Shown piece by piece: positions 1-6,767 of a stretch of 25,823 nucleotides of DNA. The position numbers and the translations under genes were made by a program. Source of the DNA: Palsa-872 sp036844615 (lineage in GTDB: Bacteria > Chloroflexota > Dormibacteria > Dormibacterales > Dormibacteraceae); contig DAIUFK010000028.1 in the NCBI GenBank assembly GCA_036844615.1, forward strand, positions 1 through 25,823. Reading direction: 5' to 3'. The notes beneath the pieces were generated by a model, which worked only from the letters and a program-made list of their open reading frames with translations, did no database searches and was not told the origin of the DNA. Each line of letters begins with the position of its first letter. The stretch's first letter is position 1.

Positions 1-14
1 CTGGGATCACGAAC

Positions 15-380
15 ATGCGTACTCTCGCGACCCAGGTCCGGCTGCGGCGGCTCGACCGCGCCTTCTCGGAGGCGCTCGATCGCCTGCTGTCGGAGCCGGC
101 CGAGCGCGAGATGGTCGGCCTGATATCCGCCAAGCTCCTGGAGCTCGCCAGCGACGTCCGGGAGGCCTGGCGGCGCGAGAGCGCAGCTAGCCGGCCTGCT
201 GACGCCCTTGACGGCTACGTCAAAGAGGCGCTGCGGACCGCCGAGTTTGCGATCGCGGCGCTACCTCAGACCGGAGCCGACCTGGAGCTGCTGGGCCGCG
301 ACTTCGATGGCGCCGTGCTGCCTTTGGAGGTCTTCCTGCGGGGCCTGGACTCAGAGCCGGCCCTGGAGCGCTCCGCCTAG
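15..380 (+). CDS. Hypothetical protein, possibly 5'-truncated
   Basis: A 121-residue, probably soluble, helix-rich protein (many Leu, Ala, Glu and Arg) that I do not recognise. It has no membrane segment, signal peptide or known motif. The reading frame stays open to the left edge of the window, so the ATG at 15 may be internal to a longer gene. No clear ribosome binding site precedes this ATG. The stop codon (TAG, 378-380) overlaps the AGGAG ribosome binding site of the downstream LAGLIDADG gene, so the two are probably co-transcribed. Its function is unknown. Its reality rests on coding-like composition and the tight junction with the next gene. Confidence 0.5.
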   Translation: MRTLATQVRLRRLDRAFSEALDRLLSEPAEREMVGLISAKLLELASDVREAWRRESAASRPADALDGYVKEALRTAEFAIAALPQTGADLELLGRDFDGAVLPLEVFLRGLDSEPALERSA

Positions 381-390
381 GAGCTTCGGG

Positions 391-921
391 GTGCCCGACG
401 AACCCCTGTCCACAGACTGGGCCTACGCCGCCGGCTTCGTCGACGGCGAAGGCTGCATCGCGATCGTCAGATCATTCGTGCCTTTGCGTGGCCGCTACCA
501 GTACGGAGTCCAAGGTGTGCTTGCCAACCGCGATCGTGGCGTCCTCGAGTGGATGCGCGGCACCTGGGGCGGCTGGGTCGTCGCCGTAAACTCAGGGCGA
601 GGACTCGCGAGGGCCAGTTGGTCATGGAGGTGCCCAACCGGCATATCTGCTCGGCCGTTTCTTACGGGAATACGGCCCTGGCTTCGAATCAAGGGTCCTC
701 AATGCGATAACGCTCTAACAATGATTGACCTATTACAGCGGGGCCGAACGCTCGGTCGCGGAGTGAAGCTACCTCAGTCATGGCTAGACGAGCAGGAAAA
801 GCACTATTGGATTCAGCGCGAACTAAACCACCGGGGCAGCGCCCCATTTGTCGCACGACCGATGCACTCGTCACGCCAAATCAGCCGCGATCGAGCCGTG
901 GCCGCCAACAGCGGCCTCTGA
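391..921 (+). CDS. LAGLIDADG-family homing endonuclease, free-standing
   Basis: A 176-residue protein with one LAGLIDADG motif at residues 13-21 (AAGFVDGEG). The acidic residues D18/E20 would bind the catalytic metal. Further downstream come the family-typical stretches VLEWM...WGG, a W-x-W strand near the middle, FLTGIRPWLRIK and a charged C-terminal tail. Single-motif members act as homodimers that cut long asymmetric DNA sites. The GTG at 391 is chosen because AGGAG (379-383) sits 7 bases upstream, overlapping the TAG of the preceding gene; the open frame further upstream (from 208) is a shadow of that gene. No intron or intein surrounds it, so it is free-standing. Bases 640-780 look less GC-rich than the neighbours, consistent with transfer. 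It could alternatively be a domesticated DNA-binding protein. Confidence 0.75.
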   Translation: MPDEPLSTDWAYAAGFVDGEGCIAIVRSFVPLRGRYQYGVQGVLANRDRGVLEWMRGTWGGWVVAVNSGRGLARASWSWRCPTGISARPFLTGIRPWLRIKGPQCDNALTMIDLLQRGRTLGRGVKLPQSWLDEQEKHYWIQRELNHRGSAPFVARPMHSSRQISRDRAVAANSGL

Positions 922-980
922 TGCCCTTCCGCGGCATTATGGTACGGGAAACTGTTCTTATCAGCATCATTATCTGGAGA

Positions 981-1232
981 TCAGACGGTGTCTGGAGCCT
1001 TCCCCGCCCCGCCAGAAAGACCTGACCTGAGCAGCTGATCGCGCTTCACTTTGCCTTCCGCGACAACGACGCCGTCAGCGAGCACGACCGGGACGCGCCA
1101 GTCGTAGAGGCGAAATAGCTCGTCGTCGGCGTCGACATCGCGCAGCTCGGGGTGGAGGCCGAGGTCCTGGAGGAGGGCCAAAGCCTGATCGCAGAGGTGG
1201 CAGCCTTGCCGAGTGACCAGGACGACTTGCAC
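981..1232 (-). CDS. Glutaredoxin-like thioredoxin-fold protein
   Basis: An 83-residue cytoplasmic protein with a thioredoxin fold. It starts with a beta strand (VVLVT) followed by the redox motif CHLC (C11 and C14). It has the cis-proline segment VPVVL about residue 50 and a short C-terminal helix (KRDQLLRSGL). This matches the small glutaredoxin-like family (DUF836/NrdH-like), which reduces disulfides or glutathionylated targets. The start is GTG at 1232 and the Shine-Dalgarno signal is weak. It lies 21 bases downstream of the LysM gene on the same strand and may be read from the same SOS-type promoter, although the functional link is unclear. Its specific partner cannot be read from the sequence. 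Confidence 0.75.
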   Translation of the reverse strand: MQVVLVTRQGCHLCDQALALLQDLGLHPELRDVDADDELFRLYDWRVPVVLADGVVVAEGKVKRDQLLRSGLSGGAGKAPDTV

Positions 1233-1253
1233 GCCTCTGAGCCTACCGCAGGG

Positions 1254-1565
1254 CTAGGCCGGCAGTCGCAGTGTCTCCCCTACCTCGATCTTGGGGCTGT
1301 GAAGGCCGTTGAGGCGCTCGATCTCGTCTACGCGCACCCGAACGTCATCCGAGGGGTAGCGGGCGGCGGCGATGCCCCATAGCGTGTCGCCAGGCTCGAC
1401 GACCATCGAAGCGATGACCGGAGGCGTGTCTCCAAACGCCACCTTGGAGAGCCCGACGCTCACACACGCCGCCACGACCATAACGAGCGCCCAACGCCCA
1501 AGATGGCGCAGCGGCGCCTGGCGGTTGGACCGGAGCGGGCGGATCGAGTAGCCGGTGGCGTACAT
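1254..1565 (-). CDS. Small membrane-anchored LysM protein, YneA-like SOS division inhibitor candidate
   Basis: A 103-residue protein. A basic N-terminus (RPLRSNRQAPLRHLGR) precedes one hydrophobic segment at about residues 29-42, then comes a short linker and a C-terminal LysM domain (VEPGDTLWGIAAARY ... VDEIERLNGL ... VGETLRLP) that binds peptidoglycan. Size, layout and position divergent from lexA match Bacillus YneA, the SOS-induced suppressor of cell division; function is inferred from this match. The ATG at 1565 is chosen because a longer frame (to 1718) would run through the LexA operators and into lexA. The predicted promoter (TTGACA, 17 bases, TACCGT) would start transcription about four bases before this ATG, so the mRNA is probably nearly leaderless, which fits the absence of a ribosome binding site. 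Confidence 0.75.
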   Translation of the reverse strand: MYATGYSIRPLRSNRQAPLRHLGRWALVMVVAACVSVGLSKVAFGDTPPVIASMVVEPGDTLWGIAAARYPSDDVRVRVDEIERLNGLHSPKIEVGETLRLPA

Positions 1566-1575
1566 GTGTTCGGTA

Positions 1576-1604
1576 ACGGTAGCGAACGGGTGTTCGCTTG
1601 TCAA
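1576..1604 (-). promoter_or_regulatory. Predicted SOS promoter of the LysM (yneA-like) gene
   Basis: On the minus strand a consensus -35 TTGACA (1604-1599) is followed by a 17-base spacer and a -10 TACCGT (1581-1576). The spacer is almost exactly the LexA palindrome at 1581-1598, so LexA binding would occlude RNA polymerase. The recA promoter in this window has the same layout. The -10 is a weak match, which suits a promoter that must be tightly off. Confidence 0.7.
1581..1598. promoter_or_regulatory. LexA operator (SOS box 1)
   Basis: The sequence AGCGAACGGGTGTTCGCT is a perfect inverted repeat with 7-base arms around GGGT. It contains the Gram-positive LexA core GAAC-N4-GTTC. It lies between the divergent lexA and LysM genes and fills the spacer of the LysM promoter. 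Confidence 0.85.
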
Positions 1605-1649
1605 GCCATCGAACAAAGGTTTGCACTTCGCGGGCCTTTTTGTTAGAGT
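1598..1649 (+). promoter_or_regulatory. Candidate lexA promoter region with second LexA box
   Basis: Two plausible promoters read towards lexA. One is TTGTCA (1598-1603), an 18-base spacer and TGCACT (1622-1627). The other is TTGCAC (1621-1626), a 17-base spacer and TAGAGT (1644-1649). Both overlap a second, imperfect LexA site at 1610-1623 (CGAACAAAGGTTTG, one mismatch in the GAAC-N4-GTTC core), consistent with autoregulation. I cannot decide between them from sequence. Confidence 0.5.
1610..1623. promoter_or_regulatory. LexA operator (SOS box 2, imperfect)
   Basis: CGAACAAAGGTTTG has the core GAAC-N4-GTTT, one base from the perfect LexA core seen at 1581-1598 and in front of recA. It overlaps both candidate lexA promoters and is 12 bases from box 1, so it is a likely autoregulatory site of lower affinity. 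Confidence 0.6.
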
Positions 1650-1691
1650 GGCCTTAACGTCGCTGAATACGCTCCTGGAGATGACAACAAA

Positions 1692-2306
1692 TTGACCGAT
1701 CAACTCACCGAACGGCAAGGCAAGATCCTCGATTACATCCGCTATGTGACCCGGATCCGCAGCTATCCCCCGAGCGTGCGCGAGATCGGCGAAGCCGTCG
1801 GGCTTAGCTCCAGCTCAACCGTCCACAACCACCTGAACCAGCTGGAGCGCAGGGGTCTGATCAAGAGGGATCCGAGCAAATCCCGCACCGTCCAGCTCGT
1901 CAATGACGCCCAGGCCGACGCCCAGCGCCGCAACGCCCTCTCCATCCCGGTGGTGGGCAACGTGGCGGCCGGCGTCCCCATCCTGGCCGAGCAGAACATC
2001 GAGGACCACGTCCTCCTGTCCAGCGACATGGCCCAGGAAGGCAACTTCCTCCTGCACGTGCGAGGCGACAGCATGATCAACGCGGGCATCCTCGACGGCG
2101 ACCTGGTCCTGGTGAAGCCACAACAGGAAGCCACCAATGGATCGATCGTCGTGGCCCTTGTCGACGGCGACGCCACAGTGAAGAGGTTCGAGCGGGGCAA
2201 CGGCCACGTCAAGCTCATCGCCGAGAACCCTGCCTACGAACCGATAGTGACCACCAATGTCAGCCTTGTCGGCGTCGTCCGCGGGGTGATCCGCCTCCTG
2301 AAGTAG
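1692..2306 (+). CDS. lexA: SOS repressor LexA
   Basis: LexA is the self-cleaving repressor of the DNA-damage (SOS) regulon. The 204-residue protein has an N-terminal winged helix-turn-helix (LTERQGKILDYI; recognition region VREIGEAVGLSSSSTVHNHL, residues 28-48). The Ala93-Gly94 cleavage site lies in VAAGVP. The S24-type peptidase dyad is Ser127 (RGDSMI) and Lys164 (ATVKRF). The start is TTG at 1692: the ATG at 1681 runs into a stop after four codons, and GGAG (1677-1680) lies 11 bases upstream. It is divergent from the LysM gene, with two LexA boxes between them. Its 3' end overlaps the convergent hflX by 47 bases, so lexA transcripts are antisense to the end of hflX. Confidence 0.96.
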   Translation: MTDQLTERQGKILDYIRYVTRIRSYPPSVREIGEAVGLSSSSTVHNHLNQLERRGLIKRDPSKSRTVQLVNDAQADAQRRNALSIPVVGNVAAGVPILAEQNIEDHVLLSSDMAQEGNFLLHVRGDSMINAGILDGDLVLVKPQQEATNGSIVVALVDGDATVKRFERGNGHVKLIAENPAYEPIVTTNVSLVGVVRGVIRLLK

Positions 2307-3612
2307 CGGAGCCCCGCTCGGGGCTCCCGGCGGCTGCGTAAACCTCGAACCGTTGGGCGGCATGCCGGGGTACCCAGCCCCAGGCGCGCGTGCCGCCCTC
2401 GACGTACTCAGTCCTTTCCACGCCCCCCACCTTGCGCAGGGCGGCCAGCACCGACTCCCCGCCGTAAGGCACCAGGATCTCGAAGTCGACGGTGTCGCCA
2501 CGGCTTGACCGATCGACAGCGCTGAGCAGCTCGCCGAGACCGGTCCGCTTGGTTGCCGAGATGGCCACCGCCTCCGGGTACCTCGTCGAGATCGCCCCGA
2601 TGGCACGGCGGCGGGCAGCAGGCCCGAGCAGGTCGACCTTGTTCAAGACGACGACACGAGGCTTGTCCCTGGCGCCGAGGTCTGTGAGCACCTGCTCCAC
2701 CGTCGCCGCCTGCTCCAGCGCCATCGGCGAGCTCGCATCCAGCACCTGGACGATAAGGTCGGCCTCCGTCACCTCCTCGAGCGTGGCTCGGAAGGCCGCC
2801 ACCAGGTCGGTCGGCAGCTTCTGAATGAAACCCACAGTATCGGTGAGGAGCATCTCCCGGCCGGTCGGCAGGCTCAGGCGCCTCGTCGTCGGGTCGAGCG
2901 TCGCGAACACGCGATGCTCGGCGTGGACGTTGGCCCCGGTCAGGGCATTCAGCAGAGTCGACTTTCCCGCATTCGTATAGCCGACTATCGCCGCCGTCTC
3001 GAGCTGAGCGCTCCTGCGGCCGGTACGTTGCTGGTGGCGCTGCGAGCGCACCTGCTCGATCTCCCGCTCCAGGTCGCGCATGCGCTTTCTGATCCGCCGG
3101 CGTTCCACCTCGATCTGCTGTTCGCCGGCGCCACCTCGCGCCCCCACCCCACCTCGGCGCCCACCCACCTGCCGGTCGTACGCGTAGGAACCGATCAGTC
3201 GAGGCAGCATGTGATGCAGCCGCGCCGCCTCCACCTGCAGGCGCCCCTCGTGCGTGCGCGCATGCTGGGCAAAGATGTCGAGGATCACCTCAGTTCTGTC
3301 GAGCACCCTCGTCTTCAGCTCGCGCTCGAGATTGCGCTGCTGGCGGGGGCTGAGGTCGTCGTTGCAGATGACGACGTCAAAGGCCCCTTCGACCTTAAGG
3401 TCGCGCAGCTCCTCCACCTTGCCCATGCCTATGAAATGGGCGGGGTCCACCCCACTCCTTGTCTGGATATCGGTGCCGACGACCTCTGCTCCTGCGGTGC
3501 GAGTCAGGTCGGCCAGCTCGGCCATCTGGTCTCTGACCGTCTGCGATGTCGTCCCCGGGAGCAGGATCCCCACCAGGTAGGCCCGCTCGCGCGGCGGTCT
3601 GGTCGTGATCAG
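2260..3612 (-). CDS. hflX: GTPase HflX
   Basis: HflX is a ribosome-associated GTPase that splits stalled 70S ribosomes under stress. An N-terminal nucleotide-binding subdomain (ERAYLVGILLPG ... HFIGMGKVEEL) is followed by the glycine-rich GGRRGGVGARGGAGE segment and coiled helices. The G domain has G1 GYTNAGKST (about residues 211-219), G3 DTVGF and G4 NKVD. The GTG at 3573 would cut through the conserved ERAYLVGI strand, and the only in-frame start-like codon further up is CTG at 3612-3610. That CTG overlaps the dapL stop as CTGA, with GAGGA about 10 bases upstream. I therefore annotate 450 residues from CTG; the exact start is inferred. The Gly/Arg-rich C-terminal tail is read from the complement of the lexA terminator and the last lexA codons. 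Confidence 0.93.
   Translation of the reverse strand: MITTRPPRERAYLVGILLPGTTSQTVRDQMAELADLTRTAGAEVVGTDIQTRSGVDPAHFIGMGKVEELRDLKVEGAFDVVICNDDLSPRQQRNLERELKTRVLDRTEVILDIFAQHARTHEGRLQVEAARLHHMLPRLIGSYAYDRQVGGRRGGVGARGGAGEQQIEVERRRIRKRMRDLEREIEQVRSQRHQQRTGRRSAQLETAAIVGYTNAGKSTLLNALTGANVHAEHRVFATLDPTTRRLSLPTGREMLLTDTVGFIQKLPTDLVAAFRATLEEVTEADLIVQVLDASSPMALEQAATVEQVLTDLGARDKPRVVVLNKVDLLGPAARRRAIGAISTRYPEAVAISATKRTGLGELLSAVDRSSRGDTVDFEILVPYGGESVLAALRKVGGVERTEYVEGGTRAWGWVPRHAAQRFEVYAAAGSPERGSATSGGGSPRGRRRQG
2308..2327 (+). terminator. Candidate hairpin terminator after lexA
   Basis: A GC-rich inverted repeat begins two bases after the lexA stop: GGAGCCCCG (2308-2316), loop CT, CGGGGCTCC (2319-2327). 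No T-tract follows, so it may terminate weakly or only stabilise the 3' end. It also lies within the C-terminal coding region of the convergent hflX gene. Confidence 0.45.
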
Positions 3613-4784
3613 AGCTTGAGCGTCCTCAGCCGCGCCATCGCCTCTTCCAGACGCGCGTCGGGAGCTGTCACCGACAACCTGAAGTACCCCTCGCCATGCG
3701 CGCCGAAGCCAACGCCCGGCGTTATGTTCACGCCGACCTCGTCGAGCACGTGCCCCGCGAAGCCGATCGAGTCATAACCGTCAGGCACAGGCGCCCACAC
3801 ATAGAAGGTCGCGCGTGGCGGTTTGATCGACCAGCCCAGCGTATTGAGGGTATCGGCGACCAGCCGGTGGCGCCGCGCGTAAATCTCGTTCGCCGCGCGC
3901 GTCTCATCCTCCCCCCCATTCAGCGCCTCGATCGCCGCCCACTGCACCGCTTGGAAGATCCCTGAATCGATGTTCGTCTTGAGCTGCCCTATGAGCCCGA
4001 CCAGGTCGGCGCGCCCACAAACCCAGCCGATACGCCAGCCGGTCATGTTGAAGGTCTTGGACAGCGAGTGAAACTCCAGACCCACCTCCCTGGCTCCGGG
4101 AATCTCGAACAGGCTGAGCGGCCGGTAGCCGTCGAAACAGATCTCGGAGTAGGGCGCGTCGTGGCACAGCACGATCCCACGCTGACGGCAGAACTCGACA
4201 GCGCTGACAAGAAACTCGCGCTCCGCCACGGCTGCAGTCGGGTTGTTCGGATAGTTGAGCCACATGAGCGTCGCGCGATCGGCGATCTCGTCAGGAATCA
4301 CGTCGAGGTCTGGCAGCCAGTGGTTTTCGAGCGTCAGCGGCATCACGTACGGATCGGCGCCTGCCATGATCGCTCCCGTCGCGTAGACGGTGTAACCCGG
4401 GTCGGGAGCGAGCACCACGTCGCCAGGGTCGACGAGCGCCAGCGGCGCGTGAGCGATCCCGTCCTTGGAGCCGAGCGTCGGCAAGATCTCGGTGGCGGCG
4501 TCGAGACTGACGTCGAATCGCTGCTTATACCAGCCCGAGATGGATTCGCGGAGCTCTGCCAAGCCGAAGTACGACGGGTAGCGGTGGTTGGCCGGATCCG
4601 CGGCAGCCTCCTGCAGCACGCTCACTATGCGCTGAGGCGTCGGCAGGTCAGGGTCGCCGATGCCGAGCGAGATGACGTCCACCCCCGCCGCCTTCTTCGC
4701 GCGGACCTTGCGATCGATCTCAGCGAACAGGTAGGGCGGGATGCGACTCAGGCGCTGGGCGCCGGCATTGGCCGTTCTGCTCAA
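3609..4784 (-). CDS. dapL: LL-diaminopimelate aminotransferase-type class I aminotransferase
   Basis: A PLP-dependent fold-type I aminotransferase of 391 residues. DapL converts tetrahydrodipicolinate to LL-diaminopimelate for lysine and peptidoglycan. Seen here: the N-terminal LSRIPPYLFAEIDRK, ISLGIGDPDLPTP (about 38-50), NYPNNPT (177-183), the PLP lysine K243 in SLSKTFNMTGWRIGW, and the substrate-carboxylate arginine R369 in GYFRLSV. The start is TTG at 4784 with GGAG five bases upstream. The frame stays open a further 104 codons, but that stretch is Arg/Pro-rich shadow of the divergent glycosyltransferase. Its stop overlaps the CTG start of hflX. The family also includes aspartate and alanine aminotransferases, so the DapL substrate is inferred from overall similarity. 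Confidence 0.85.
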   Translation of the reverse strand: MSRTANAGAQRLSRIPPYLFAEIDRKVRAKKAAGVDVISLGIGDPDLPTPQRIVSVLQEAAADPANHRYPSYFGLAELRESISGWYKQRFDVSLDAATEILPTLGSKDGIAHAPLALVDPGDVVLAPDPGYTVYATGAIMAGADPYVMPLTLENHWLPDLDVIPDEIADRATLMWLNYPNNPTAAVAEREFLVSAVEFCRQRGIVLCHDAPYSEICFDGYRPLSLFEIPGAREVGLEFHSLSKTFNMTGWRIGWVCGRADLVGLIGQLKTNIDSGIFQAVQWAAIEALNGGEDETRAANEIYARRHRLVADTLNTLGWSIKPPRATFYVWAPVPDGYDSIGFAGHVLDEVGVNITPGVGFGAHGEGYFRLSVTAPDARLEEAMARLRTLKL

Positions 4785-4855
4785 CTCGACTCCTTCATGT
4801 ATTTGAGGATAACCCGCTCGGGAAATGCCGAGACCATTTGCTACCCTCGACTCCC

Positions 4856-5845
4856 GTGAACCCCTCCCTGCCCAGCGTCTCGGTGGTCGTCCCCGCATAC
4901 AGGAGCGCCCTCTCATTGCCGGAGCTGGTCCGCAAGCTCGAGCCTGTGCTGGAGAGTGCGGCGTCGGACTACGAGCTGATCCTCGTCGACGACGGGAGCG
5001 GCGACGGCACCTGGCAGGTGATCGAGGACCTCGCCAGGGGCCACGAGTGGGTCCGCGGCGTGCGCCTGATGCGCAACTACGGCCAGCACAACGCACTCCT
5101 GTGCGGCATCCGCCGGGCTCGCTACGAGCTGACCCTCACCCTGGACGACGACCTGCAGCACCCGCCGGAAGAGATCCCGAGGCTGTTGAAGCAGCTTGGA
5201 GCAGAAACCGACGTCGTCTACGGCACGCCGGCGGTAGAGCAGCACGGCCTGTGGCGCGATATGGCCACCCAGGTCACCAAGTTCGCACTCCAGTCCGCGA
5301 TGGGCGCCCCGATCGCCCGCAAAGCGGGCGCCTTCAGGGTGTTCCGGACCCAGCTCCGAGACGCGTTTGCAAACTACGACGCGCCCTATGTCAGCGTCGA
5401 CGTCCTTCTGACCTGGGCAACGACCCGCTTCGAGGCGATCAAGGTCCGGCACGAGCCGCGCACCATAGGCGCTTCGAACTACACCTTCAAGAAGCTTGTG
5501 GTGCACGCGCTCAACATGCTCACCGGCTTCAGCACCTGGCCCCTGCGGCTGGCCAGCCTGATCGGCTTCTTCTTCACGCTCATGGGCACTTTGGCCTTGT
5601 TCTATGTCCTCATTCGATTCTTCATCGAGGGCGGCAGCGTGCCAGGCTTCCCATTCCTTGCCTCGATGATCGCGATCTTCTCGGGCGCTCAGCTCTTTGC
5701 GCTTGGCGTCATAGGCGAGTACCTGGGGCGGATGCACGCACGCTCGATGCAGCAACCCACCTACACCGTGCGGGAGGTCGCCGAGACGCGCTCGGTGCGA
5801 GCCGCCGAGCCAGAGAAGATGCCGCGCAAGGCAGCGCTGAAGTGA
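4856..5845 (+). CDS. ArnC/GtrB-like polyprenyl-phosphate glycosyltransferase (GT2)
   Basis: A family 2 glycosyltransferase that would transfer a sugar from a nucleotide donor to undecaprenyl phosphate on the inner membrane face. The GT-A domain starts SVSVVVPAYRS and has LVDDGSGDGT and the metal/donor-binding LTLDDDLQHPP. Two C-terminal membrane helices follow (SLIGFFFTLMGTLALFYVLI and ASMIAIFSGAQLFALGVIGE), as in ArnC, GtrB and DPM1-like enzymes. The length, about 329 residues, is typical. I prefer GTG 4856; TTG 4838 is an alternative adding six residues, and neither has a good ribosome binding site. It opens the accessory operon, and its stop overlaps the next start as GTGA. Its partners suggest the sugar is an N-acylated aminosugar, which is inference. 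Confidence 0.88.
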   Translation: MNPSLPSVSVVVPAYRSALSLPELVRKLEPVLESAASDYELILVDDGSGDGTWQVIEDLARGHEWVRGVRLMRNYGQHNALLCGIRRARYELTLTLDDDLQHPPEEIPRLLKQLGAETDVVYGTPAVEQHGLWRDMATQVTKFALQSAMGAPIARKAGAFRVFRTQLRDAFANYDAPYVSVDVLLTWATTRFEAIKVRHEPRTIGASNYTFKKLVVHALNMLTGFSTWPLRLASLIGFFFTLMGTLALFYVLIRFFIEGGSVPGFPFLASMIAIFSGAQLFALGVIGEYLGRMHARSMQQPTYTVREVAETRSVRAAEPEKMPRKAALK

Positions 5846-6465
5846 TCTCGGAGGCAGTGGTTCTCAGCGGCATCGAGCCTGAGGACATCCCGCAGATCGT
5901 CGCCTGGCGGAACCGGCCTGACATCAGCGACTCATTCATCGAATACGAGCCGTTGACGAACGATGCCCAGCTGCGCTTCCTGACCCGCATGGACGAGTCG
6001 AAGGATCGCAAGCTGTGGCTCATCAACGCTCGCGACCCGAACCGGGCAGCCCCTTACGCGAAGGTCGTCCGTCCCACCCCTGATGCCATTCCGGTGGGCA
6101 CTATCGGGTTGAAGGACATCGACATGCGCAACCGCCACTGCGAGCTTGCCTCGATGTTCATCGCCGAGCTCGACTACCGCAACTTCCAGGTCGCCTTCGA
6201 CGCCGAATGGCTCGTGCTGGACTACTGCTTCAATCATCTCGGCATGCACAAGGTGATTGCCTGGGTGCCCGCCTACAACACCGACGTCGCCAAGCTTCAC
6301 CTCGTGATGGGTTGGAAGAAGGAGGGCGTTCTGCGCGAACACGTCCTCAAGAAAGGCAGGTTTGAGGACGTCACGCTCTTGGCCATCTTCAGCGATGAGT
6401 TCGCCAGGCGATTCAGCAAGAGGCTGAAGGAAACCGGCGTCGCACGTGAGGCTGAGAAACCATGA
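5842..6465 (+). CDS. GNAT-family N-acyltransferase (PseH/RimJ-like)
   Basis: A 207-residue acyltransferase of the Acetyltransf_3 type. It has the N-terminal IEPEDIPQIVAWRNRPDIS, a central VGTIGLKDIDMRNRHCEL strand pair, and the acyl-donor-binding helix region DYRNFQVAFDAEWLVLDYCF followed by LGMHKVIAWVPAYNTDVAKLH and GWKKEGVLREH. This pattern is typical of enzymes acylating amino groups, including the sugar acyltransferase PseH. The start is GTG 5842, overlapping the glycosyltransferase stop (GTGA). The ACP gene begins at its stop (ATGA), so the two are translationally coupled and ACP may be the acyl donor. The same frame is open upstream to 4825, but that part is a shadow of the glycosyltransferase and not a fused domain. 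The substrate is inferred. Confidence 0.82.
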   Translation: MISEAVVLSGIEPEDIPQIVAWRNRPDISDSFIEYEPLTNDAQLRFLTRMDESKDRKLWLINARDPNRAAPYAKVVRPTPDAIPVGTIGLKDIDMRNRHCELASMFIAELDYRNFQVAFDAEWLVLDYCFNHLGMHKVIAWVPAYNTDVAKLHLVMGWKKEGVLREHVLKKGRFEDVTLLAIFSDEFARRFSKRLKETGVAREAEKP

Positions 6466-6767
6466 CGGCCGGCCAGCCCGTGGTCGACGCCATCAACAGT
6501 GCGGTCGACGACCTGAACGAGATACTCGACGCTGACGAGCGCCTGGGCAAGTCCCCTGACGAAGCTCTCATCGGCAAGGACGCCAAGCTCGACTCGTTGG
6601 GCCTGGTCAACCTGATCGTGCTGGTCGAAGAGAAGATCCAGCAGAAGTTCGACGTGGGCATAACGCTTGTCGACGAGAGGGCCATGTCGCAATCCAAAAG
6701 CCCGTTTCGAACGCTGGGCAGCCTTGCGGAGTTCGTCGAAGAGCAGTTGAACGAACATGGCCGATGA
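6462..6767 (+). CDS. Acyl carrier protein
   Basis: A 101-residue acidic carrier protein. The phosphopantetheine attachment serine is S45 in KLDSLGLVNLIVLVEEK, matching the D-S-L motif and helix II of ACPs. It is somewhat longer than FabC/AcpP (about 78 residues) because of N-terminal and C-terminal extensions. A phosphopantetheinyl transferase encoded elsewhere would activate it. It starts at ATG 6462 in an ATGA overlap with the GNAT gene and overlaps the next gene by 11 bases. Flanked by an acyltransferase, a ketoreductase-like SDR and an acyl-AMP ligase, it is a dedicated carrier rather than the housekeeping fatty-acid ACP. Confidence 0.88.
   Translation: MTAGQPVVDAINSAVDDLNEILDADERLGKSPDEALIGKDAKLDSLGLVNLIVLVEEKIQQKFDVGITLVDERAMSQSKSPFRTLGSLAEFVEEQLNEHGR

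Noticed and set aside
4785..4855. Divergent promoters between dapL and the glycosyltransferase gene
   Set aside because: Promoters must be nearby, but the best hexamers (TATCCT towards dapL, TGCTACCCT towards the glycosyltransferase) lack matching -35 elements, so I did not place them.
4785..5096. N-terminal extension of the dapL frame by 104 codons
   Set aside because: It is Arg/Gly-rich shadow of the divergent glycosyltransferase; TTG 4784 has a good ribosome binding site and gives the family's usual length.
4825..5841. Long open frame in front of the GNAT gene that would make a 546-residue fusion
   Set aside because: The first 339 residues are Arg/Pro/Ala-rich and lie out of frame within the glycosyltransferase, which has clear motifs. 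The GNAT domain begins at the GTG in the GTGA overlap.
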